A DNA stretch of 64,000 nucleotides from Acanthochlamys bracteata (lineage: Eukaryota; Streptophyta; Magnoliopsida; Pandanales; Velloziaceae): NCBI GenBank assembly GCA_019914995.1, contig CM034141.1:2852001-2916000 (forward strand). Direction: 5' to 3'. This document shows positions 55,583-64,000 of the stretch, one piece after another. Made by a program: the position numbers and the translations under genes. The stretch's first letter is position 1, and the number at the start of each line of letters is the position of its first letter. The notes below the pieces were generated by a model, which was not told the origin of the DNA, ran no database searches, and saw nothing but the letters and a program-made list of their open reading frames with translations.

Positions 55583-57191
55583 GTTGAAGCAAGCAAATAT
55601 TTAGAAAGGATATGCGAAACAACGATTCCTATTTGATTGTTCTATAAAAAGACATCACTTTTATCAGGAGGACATCCTTTTTGGTTTTTGCCAAAGGAAC
55701 CTAGAGAAGTTCAAGGATCAAGCTACTCTTTTTAACATTTATTTATGGTCAAAGCTGACAGTTCATAAAGTTTGAGAGGACCACATTAAGGTTTGAACTT
55801 TGATCAATTGGCTCGAGTATTAAGAGTAAACATGCAGCTCAAAATGTGCACTTCACTGCGTTCCTGGAACTGTAAATATTCACTGTGCTTCACTAATAAG
55901 ATTCTACCTTATACGTGAAGATATCTAACTCTGTCTAGTGTTATATGGAAACAACGTGTTGTACTCTTTGCTTGTATTTGTTTATAGCAGATTGAGATTT
56001 GAATTTCATTAGCATTTTCTGCTTGAAAATTTTCTTTATGTATGTCTTTTCATGATATTTCCTGATTGAGCTGTCCATTAACACAAAACACGAGTGTTTG
56101 AGTTGTAAATGTGGGTTGATGATCTATATAAGATCTGAGGTATTATATTTCAGGATCCCATCTTTCTACAGGAAAGGATACAACTGGAAACTGCACGCTT
56201 GTACAAATTAGCTGGTGAAACCCCCTGGTAGGTGATCCTCCATATTTTCAAGTTTGTCTTTTTTTCATCATTGAAACTATGAGAATGATTAATGCCTATT
56301 TTAGCGCATTTCCATCTAATAGGAGTAATTTTTTTTTTTTTCATTTACCATCCTAGCAGGGTGCTTGCCCACTCTTGTGCAATACCAGTATGGATTGGAC
56401 TTTATAGGGCTCTATCCAATGTAGCCAATGAGGTCATTTTGAAGGGGCTACTTACAAAAGGCTTTTTTGGATCCCATCTCTAGCTGATTCTACTACAATA
56501 GCTTCTCGACAAAGTGTCAGTGGAACCTCTTGGCTTTTTCCTTTTGTTGTAAGCTGCAGGTTTATTGTAGAGTAAGCTGCTCAACAAGGTGAAAGTGATG
56601 CTTTATATTTTAAGCCAGGACTATGAGAAATCATTTGATACCATAAACTAAAAGTAGAAGAAGTACTATTTCATGTTATAGATTTAACAATCAACCTATA
56701 ATACTGATTTTAGCTGCTTCATATACTTTGCAGGATGGACATCCACCTGTAGGCTGGGCAGATACACTAGCATATCTTGTATTACCAGTTCTGTTAGACA
56801 ACACACACTATATCTCAACTCAAATCATGCAGCCCTAACAGGTTCAACTCATCCTTGAACTTCTTTTTACTTTTGTTTTTTGTTTTTTTAGATTTATTTG
56901 TTTTGTCTAAAGCATCAATACGATTTATATGATTTTGTGCATAAAGTTAGTTCCTTGAATTTGTACTACTGTCTTAGCTCTCATGTCATCAGCATGGGTT
57001 TGCTAACTTTGGAATTTCCATATTGCAGTTAGTTTGTGTTTTTTGGTTCTCATATTAGAAATGGTTGAATCTTTTAATAGAACCACAATAAAGTTTGTTA
57101 TTGTGAAAATATACCTCCAAACTTCATTATCCATTAATGACTTTGCAGAAGAAGTCTTTGCTACACGAGCAATCCTATTTTCTTTACACTT

Positions 57192-57735
57192 AAACAACAA
57201 TAACAACAAACTACTCCTTCATCCACTTGCTTGGGGTCGGCTATATGAATTCGTTTTTTCCATTCCGTTCAATTATAAACTAGATTCAGCGGAAGTTCTA
57301 ATTCTTTTAAATCCTTCACCACCATCCTAAGTCAAGTTAATTTTGGACTATTTTTTTCTCTCTTAAAGTGTTCAAATAGAATCGCATTTCTTTTATTCAC
57401 TATAACATCTTTAGATCTGCGCAAGATATGCCCAAACTATCTAAACTTACATTCCCTTAACTTGTCATCGATGGGCGCAACATCTACTTGTTGGTGTATA
57501 TTTTTATTTCGTATTGTTTTTATTCTAGTATTGCCCACTGATCCATCTTAACATTCTCATTTTCACTACGTTTATCTTATGAACATTTTGACCTTTAATA
57601 GTCCAGCAATCGCTACCGTATAATATTGCAGGCCGAATGATTGTTTTATAAAACTAACATTTAGCCTTTCTTATCACACAAGATTCCGGTAGCACCCTGA
57701 CGTTTCATCCATTCTATTTTAGTCTATACATAACA
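57192..57735 (-). mobile_element. LINE 3' fragment, probably RTE type
   Basis: On the minus strand, residues FYKTIIRPAILYGSDCW, then VVKMRMLRWISG, match the C-terminal part of a very common plant LINE polyprotein (usual form RPALLYG.ECW...AEMRMLRWM.G). The element's 3' end is at 57192, with the characteristic GCCGACCCCAAGCAAGTGG end and a TTGTTATTGTTG-type simple tail. The frame is broken by stops and the 5' part is missing, as is usual for LINEs. It inserted in the intron between the sixth and seventh ALB3 pseudogene exons. Confidence 0.75.
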
Positions 57736-59639
57736 TTTTTTTAAAACTTAAACAGTATTCTCAAAATGCTTGTGAAACAATTTTGCTGTGATATCGTTCT
57801 TATGGTGTTTTTATTTTGTATTTCATAACCTGGAAATTTTATTTTGTATTTCATATCTAGAAAGTTCTGACAAGCAACAACGTGGTGTAGTGCTTTTGTG
57901 TAAACTCCAGAGTGAGCGACAAATTTATTCTCTTTCACAAGAAACACTATCAGAAGGATGCTCATGTAAAGCTGTAATTCATGTGGATATCTGCAATGAA
58001 TGTGGCTGTCTTTCTCATGTTTCTATTTATGTATTTATTCTATTCAGAGCACTGATATGCATCATGGTAATAACCACCACGCTTGAAAACATGTTTAATG
58101 TGCGATATAATGATTGGTAGTTAATAAAAATTGGCAATCACTGGAAGACACATCAAACCATGGTAGTGTAAGAATGTTTGTTAAAGTCTCGATAAACAGC
58201 ATTTTATTGGAAAGGCCATATTCTTATGTTTACATCGCATGAACTTGCAATACTCTTGTAGTGCTTGCTTGTGCGCTACCTTTTGATTTTTGAGTTGTAT
58301 GGTTGGCTTATATGTTTTGCTTATTGGTTTTGTCATGGATGCTGAGGATTGACATCTAGGATTGGTGTTGCTTCATCCACCATTCCAATTTAGTATTTTT
58401 TTCTTGTGTTTCACCTTTTTATTCTTTGATCTTTTGTTGGCGTATATGTGTCTCTGATTAGTTTTTCTTGTGCTTTAACTAATGTCATAGTGGTAAGCAG
58501 ACATTTCTGATGTAAGACTTAGAGACCTAGATTAAATATTGTGTTATTGTGGAAATCATAGATCTTTAGTTAGTTTCAACTATCTCATGCACTTCAATAT
58601 TTCTTCTTACTTGCTGTGTATTCGACCTTAGTACATATTTTACTGAAACAGCTGAATTTTTTGTTGTATATTTAACCTGCAAAACGGTGTAGTATGAATT
58701 ATATATTTACTTTCTGCTGATCCTTTTCAGGCAAATGAACCCAACCAGCAGAGCTCACAAGTCATCACTAAACTTTTGCCTTTAATGATAGGTTATTTTG
58801 CCCTTTCCGTACCATCTGGATTGAGTCTATATTGGTAAGAGCTTTTGATTGCACCTGAAACTTTAATGTGTACTTTATGTCTAAAATTAGCCAGAATTTA
58901 GTATACTGTTCTATACTTGGGAGAAGATCATATGTAAGAGGAAAAGCTGGCAATGAATGCTATCTACATGCGTTTGATTGCTCTACAACCACAATTCATA
59001 GTAACTCACAATTTGTACTAGTTTTGCTAGTCATGATGTGTTCTTCTGACATTTTGTGTAACTTTTATCTTCATTTTAGTGAGTTTGATAATGGTACAAG
59101 TTTCTTTCTTAAACATTAACTTAATCAGACTATCATCACCAATATCTTGTATAGGTATAAGAAGTTTACATTGTTAACACATGTTGCAGAAAGAAGTTAG
59201 TGAATATTCTTCCACATGCTTGCCTTTTACTGTGAATCATCATACTGGTCAGGGATACTTTCTCATAGTTCCACTAATACGTGCACTTGCATTCACCTTT
59301 TCACTTTTACTAATTAAGAAAGTGAGAAACTGGTGAATGGGTTAGTTGCAGATTTGTAATGCAGCACTCCATGGAAGTGAGAAACCTGAATTTGTGGAAG
59401 ATAGCAGAAGTCTTGATTATGATATATAGAAAAGATGAGATAGTGTTATTATTAAGTTGTGTATTTCCTAAATAAAGTTCCTTAAATTAGTTACGGAATT
59501 CTAAGAATGGGATTCGCATGTGCTCATAAGCTTATCAATATATCTTGTAGGAATTAGGGTTGCTTCTTTTCTGTGAACATAACAGCATCAATCTAGGTTC
59601 TTAAGCTGTCAATCTCCTTTAGGAATCTAGGCTTGACCT

Positions 59640-59883
59640 AGAAGGAGGTGTTTAGGGGAGTACTTTCTGAAATGGGCTTATTTTAGAGCTTTTCAAAAAA
59701 CGGACTCGACTTTTTGATATAAAAATATAAAAATTATACATATAGAGATTGTAGGATATACAATTCATCTGTATTTTCTAAGTTTTAAATATTTTTAGAT
59801 ACTTTAGAATGTTTATTGGGAATGTGGAATTTTTTTTTTTTGGAATAAAAAGCTATGTCATAAGCACTACCAAACACCCCTTT
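59640..59883. repeat. MITE, GTGTTTAGG/AGTACTTT family
   Basis: Left end AAGGAGGTGTTTAGGGGAGT and right end GCACTACCAAACACCCCTT are inverted repeats about 245 bp apart, with TAG on both sides. The interior includes TATACAATTCATCTGTA and AAGTTTTAAAT. It lies in the intron before the eighth ALB3 pseudogene exon. Confidence 0.65.
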
Positions 59884-60067
59884 AGTGTTTCCATAGCTGG
59901 TACCTAATGTATATAGTTATATAAAAGATTGGATTTGGGTAAAGAGTTTCAGAATATGTTATGAAAACATTTGCTATGGGTTTCTATGTTATCACTTTTA
60001 ATTAGTACCTTCATTGAGTCCGTGAATCCTCTCACTTTTACTTATGCGTCATACACTTAGGAAACAA

Positions 60068-60290
60068 TGGGAGTGCTTATGCAAATGAGCTTTTCTGAAA
60101 TAAAGGGTATTTTGAAATTTTTAGAAAAATGAGTTTGACTTTTTTGCCTAAAAAAATAATAAAAATAAAGATATAAAGATTGTACGATATACAATTCATC
60201 TATAATTTTCAAAATTTTAATTTTTTCTATAAAATACTATAGAAAGTTTATGAAAAAACATGAGAGCTTTTGGGGAATGAATCTGGTATT
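60068..60290. repeat. Second, less complete MITE of the same family
   Basis: Begins GGGAGTGCTTATGCAAATGAGC and shares TTTTCTGAAAT, GA(G/C)TTTGACTTTTT and GATATACAATTCATCT with the copy at 59640-59883 some 180 bp away. The right end is unclear. Two copies so close suggest either a local duplication or repeated insertion in an AT-rich intron. Confidence 0.55.
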
Positions 60291-61050
60291 GTGGATTAGG
60301 ATATATTGAATCTCTTCTCTGTTTAATCTTAAGCAATGTGTTTTTTATAGTTAAATGTTTGTTTTTAATTTAGATATTGACTTTATGTTGTATCTCAGGC
60401 TCACAAATAGCATATTGAGTACAGCTCAACAAGTTTGGCTTCAGAAGCTTGGAGATGCAATGAATCCAGTCAAGCAGTTTAAAGATAAAATAGATAGAGA
60501 TATGGTGGCTGAAACTATGAATTCATATCTAATTTCCAAAAGTCTCATTTAGATGCTGAGAAGGAGAGGATGAAATCTAGTCAAATTGGTGATGAAAGTC
60601 CTAATGGACTACGATTTGGTGAGAGTTTAGACTTTGGCATCTCTTTTTCATATCCTAACTTTTTTCACAACTTTCCTTCAGTTTTCAATAAACCATTAAA
60701 TCAGGTTTAAACAAATCAAGGAGGAAGAGGCAAAGAGGAGGAATTTAAGAGAAGAGATGAGGAAAGCGGAGATGGTAACAATAAGTTCTGAGCAACAAGA
60801 GGGTGAAGTAAAATTAGAATGACTAAGACAAAAGCGTAAGTGTTACATACAAGATTATAAGATTATAGTGGGACTATTTTGTAATCTAATAGCAATTATT
60901 ATGTAGCAAAATGCTACTGGAAAGTGTTTGAACAGATTTCAAGAATGAATGAAGCAAGTGCTGATTCACCTAAGTCAATCATTGATGAGTTTAAATAAAA
61001 AGCTAGTTCTGTAGCAGAGGAGCATAGAACTTCCCATGACAATTCACACG

Positions 61051-62404
61051 GTATAAGCTCTATAATTTAGTTATCCTTAGTTTTGAGTGTTCTATTCCTG
61101 GAATATCATATATCCTTCTTGTTCTTATATCATCTCAATGTCTTTAGGCCTCGTTTCTATAATATTTTTCATAGACTGTAATTGTACTAACTTTGCTGTA
61201 ACATATGTGAATAAAGCAATTTTTGGAACGTCGGATTATGTGTGCGCAATTGGGCCTTAGGAAACACCATTCTGCTGTATATAATATGGGTTCAATGTCC
61301 AATGCTAATGCATCAGTTCTTCAAAATTTTGAATAACTAAAATTCTAGTTAAAGCAAGGTCTTCCAAACTGTTAATGCTTCTAAATCAGAAGTGGGCGTA
61401 GACTGTATAAGGACCAAGGTTCTTAGAAATCTCTATATAGGAATGTTGATATTCCTACATTCCTTCTGTAATTTTTGGAAACCTTCGAAGACTCAGTATA
61501 TGAAAATCTCCATTGAGGTTACCTTAGAAGATTCTGCGTACTAAACACCTCCTTAGGGTGACCAAGAATTTATTAGTGTTTGAAGCTTTAGGTATGTAGG
61601 AATGCCTAGAAACTTAGAAAATTTCAAGCACCAAATCCTTCATACATAGGATAATAGGATGACAAAGATTGTTTTATTGAAGAGGTAAGAAGTATGTATG
61701 ACTTGCATTCCAAGAGTAATTATCGTATCTCTTACAAGGTGAGCTGACAATTTTTATTCATGTTGCAACAAGAGAAAGATGGGATTGAATTTTTAGAGAA
61801 AAAAGGGATTGAATTGCTTGAGAGCATGATCTGCGGGAGTCCTGGATCGGCGGGATCTGATAGGGATCAGTTTCTTCTTTATCAACTGATCCCTTTTTCT
61901 CTTACTCTCTCTCCTTTGTCTCTCTATCTTCATCTTGTTTCATGCCCCTGGACCTGCTGTTTTATCAATATCTCTCGATCTCTTTCTATGCATTAATTAA
62001 CTCATTGGTTGATATAATCTAACCGATAGTTAACTAAGTACAAAATAGTATCGCATCGTAACTAGTCAATTACTTTGACTTTTCACCATTATTCAAACAT
62101 ATGAACGGGCAGCAAGCAACGCGATGTGAACAATGACATTTGCGTTTGATTTTTTCATTTTTTACTGTACTAGTTAGATGTACTTGAATATCACTAACTA
62201 ACTTGAACAATGACATTATAAGGAATTATAAATGCATCCTTGGATGAAAAGTTCTTTGTTATAGGATGTTCAAATTGACTAATATCTCAAAGCTGATAAG
62301 TCCGCAATTTAAATGAACACAGCTTATAGTGTTTCAATTTTCTCTCGTATGTCCATGCCTAGGTATCTGTACTTTTTTTGTTAATACTTGAACATACATT
62401 GCAG
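61051..62404. other. 3' part of the ALB3 pseudogene locus, no exon seen
   Basis: Follows the donor-like CACACG|GTATAAG at 61050. Nothing coding is recognised. Frames such as 61760-61996 are low-complexity (CTCTCT-rich) and unlike any known protein. Confidence 0.4.
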
Positions 62405-62480
62405 GAAACTGACATGCATGCTCTGGTAGCATAAAGGACATCTGGTGATGATTCTCACAAAAGAAGAGATCTGAACTTTT

Positions 62481-63263
62481 AAGAGAGTGCCCTTTGACTT
62501 TTTAATTCCAGGAGTTCCTTGGCATTCCATCTCAGTTGCTGGATCGCTTGAGGTAGGAGCATCTTGATTAGCATGCCACCATGCTCTCTCATAGATAAGT
62601 ATTTGTGTATCATGCCTTCTCCTATAATTCGCATATAATATTCCCGTTTTAATATCTGTATATATTATTTGTCCATTGATGTGGTGGACCTTGAAATTTT
62701 GGTGGATTGCATTTTCTTCTTTGCTTCAGCTTTTGGTTCTGCCGTTTTATAGAGTGTAGCAGCCAAACTGGAAATGTGTTTCTTTTGTTTTGGACGAATT
62801 ATTGTATGAGACAATTTTATTGTTGTCACTTTCTTGTCTTGCCACCCATCCTACTCATGTTTGATGGACTCCACTAAATTGTGCTGTAAGTTGAAAAAGT
62901 TATGAGATGATTTCACAATGATCTTGAAATGTATTTACGTGAGAATGTGCCTTCTTTTTTCTCTTTTAATTTTTGTTTGAATCTGTGAAAAGTAGCCAAA
63001 CCTTGCGTTACTCGGTACTCACGGCCGCTAGGTAGCCATCATATAATCTTATTCTTTATAGAGTTTATTATAACTTGGGGAACTAGGGCATATGCATCAT
63101 GTCAGGTGCTTTTCTGATCTGACAATTGGTCGTCTTGGATGGAAGCTTGCTTGCGACTTTAAGTCAGTCTTTCATCGGATTCGTGAAACTTTTCTTTCGT
63201 TTAACTAGTAGTTGTATCCTAGTTATATCTTATGTACTAATATTACGAGATTATCTGCGGCCT
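62481..63263. other. Convergent intergenic spacer
   Basis: Lies between the end of the plus-strand ALB3 relict and the minus-strand BTB/TAZ gene, so it should contain the latter's 3' untranslated region just below 63264. No gene is seen. Confidence 0.4.
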
Positions 63264-64000
63264 TTATTTAGATAAAGAGGAAATTACTTTAGCTGCCACG
63301 ACCTTCCTTTCCAAAATCTTCCATTTTTCATCGTCTCTTCTGCCCTCTGTATTCTTTGAATCTAATCTGAATTTCCTGAGAAGTGAAAGCCACATTATAT
63401 TCCTTTCTTAGAAAATTGCTGAATAATATAGAATGGAAGAGGAGAGGTTTTTTTCGTACGTGCAGAGAGGGACGTTGCATGCGTCTGCTTCGTCACAGAT
63501 GGAGGAGTGGAGGCGAAGCAGTTGCCACATTCGTTTGCAGCGGAGACATCCTCCAGTAGCCTGCTTTAGTTTGCACGTTGCGAAGTGGCGAAGGAGGAGC
63601 TGGATGCCATGGCAGGTATGAGAGTTAGGGCATGAGTTCTTATTGCTTGTCTCGCTGCTGCATTTTGCATCCCTGCTGTAAGGCCAGACGTCGGTGCAAC
63701 CCGCTGTGCAGATATGATCTAGACACTCCACTGCTTCGTTTAGTTGCATGTACACTGCCTTCTCCTCTCTTTTCCTTCTCCTTCGCTTCTTTCTCTGTAG
63801 GAAGTTTTCAACATCAGAAAGGTAAACCGTAAAACTCACCTACCGACACTGAACATTTTCGATGTTAAGTTATTAATCTTCACTTCTAGGAATTGAACTA
63901 ATCGAGTTTGACTTGATAATAACATTGCTTGGTCTGTCTTGAGAACAGCCACTTGGTTCACCGAGTGAAAGCTTAAAATCTGTCCTAGTGCTTGGTCCAA
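63264..64000 (-). CDS. BTB/POZ-TAZ domain protein (BT family), 3' part
   Basis: BT proteins are plant nuclear and cytosolic adaptors: the BTB part binds CUL3 ubiquitin ligases and the TAZ finger binds transcription partners and calmodulin. Two coding exons are visible, 63794-63460 and 63375-63264 (stop TAA at 63266-63264). They join in matching phase through C-AC|GTACGA and TTCTCAG|G. The protein begins with a basic run (RKKRRRRKREEK), then MQLNEAVECLDHICTAGC, SCPNSHTCHGIQLLLRHFATC, GGCLRCKRMWQLLRLHSSIC and DACNVPLC. These are the zinc-binding His and Cys of a TAZ finger. The tail is RRDDEKWKILERKVVAAKV. The N-terminal BTB domain must lie beyond 64000; 63795-64000 looks like intron. The frame is clean, so it is probably active. 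Which of BT1 to BT5 is closest is not decided. Confidence 0.88.

Larger units (their letters stand above)
51598..56171 (+). other. Third intron of the ALB3 pseudogene (4.6 kb)
   Basis: Bounded by CCAG|GTATAAG and TTTCTACAG|GAAAGG. It contains LINE remains at about 53990-54790 and a MITE at 55318-55582. The remainder (51.6-53.0 kb and 53.0-53.9 kb) shows nothing I recognise. Confidence 0.6.
46640..62480 (+). pseudogene. ALB3: ALBINO3-type thylakoid insertase pseudogene, introns retained
   Basis: ALB3 (YidC/Oxa1 family) inserts light-harvesting proteins into thylakoids with chloroplast SRP. Exon relics match ALB3 in order. About 46640-46902 gives LLYTIADTAVSS and ETVLK; 47796-47906 gives LTTLHVPYS and LVKDATFPLT; 51524-51597; 56172-56231 gives ERIQLETARLYKLAG. 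Then 56360-56548 gives IPVWIGLYRALSNVANE; 56734-56841 gives DGHPP.GW.DTLAYLVLPVLL; 58731-58834 gives LLPLMIGYFALSVPSGLSLY; 60398-60618 gives NSILSTAQQVWLQKLG. The Lys/Glu-rich tail is at 60705-60835 and 60936-61050, with a possible last piece at about 62405-62480. Most splice sites survive. Breaks: no in-frame ATG after a stop near 46620; one-base losses in the third, fourth and fifth exons; stop codons in the fourth, sixth and tenth; a frame change in the eighth. Retained introns mean a decayed duplicate or lost gene, not a retrocopy. Confidence 0.85.

Noticed and set aside
63408-63459. C-terminal residues after PLC in the continuous BTB/TAZ frame
   Set aside because: They do not fit the family; splicing at 63460 to 63375 gives the expected tail (RRDDEKWKILERKVV), so this stretch is intron.

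Overview
This is nuclear DNA from a flowering plant. It is AT-rich, with large introns carrying GT...AG-type junctions. It holds nuclear genes for plastid proteins (PsbY, an ALBINO3 relict), a plant-type BTB/TAZ protein, Ty1/copia and Ty3/gypsy relics, LINE fragments, an apparent endogenous caulimovirid and many MITEs. Exons are not GC-rich, so a grass is unlikely, but I cannot name the lineage.

Layout. 1-17 kb is gene-poor: AT-rich DNA, MITEs, a very decayed Ty1/copia element (about 4.1-8.9 kb) and two hAT-like elements with GGGTGGCAA ends. A weak set of splice-like signals lies at 14.5-15.5 kb. PSBY is a single-exon gene on the minus strand (17647-18249). An 18-kb minus-strand gene (19587-37613) follows. 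I could splice 12 coding exons for it, with every phase matching, into a 614-residue TPR protein. Its intron between 31357 and 34690 holds a caulimovirid fragment, a long (TA)n tract and a 421-bp near-perfect foldback element. 39-44 kb is repeat DNA: a hAT MITE with a perfect 8-bp target duplication, and a 3-kb LTR element of Ty3/gypsy chromovirus type that landed inside another hAT-like element. 44.5-45.7 kb holds two separate tandem duplications.

46.6-62.5 kb carries a plus-strand copy of ALBINO3, the thylakoid protein insertase. Its intron-exon structure is intact but the frame is broken repeatedly, so I call it a pseudogene; its introns hold a hAT element, LINE fragments and MITEs. The window ends in the last two exons of a minus-strand BTB/POZ-TAZ gene (63264 to beyond 64000).

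How the genes relate. PSBY (photosystem II) and ALB3 (membrane insertion of light-harvesting proteins) both concern the thylakoid, but each is a separate transcription unit and nothing suggests joint control. The probably working host genes are PSBY, the TPR gene and the BTB/TAZ gene. Most of the remainder is transposon-derived. I found no CRISPR array, rRNA or recognisable tRNA.
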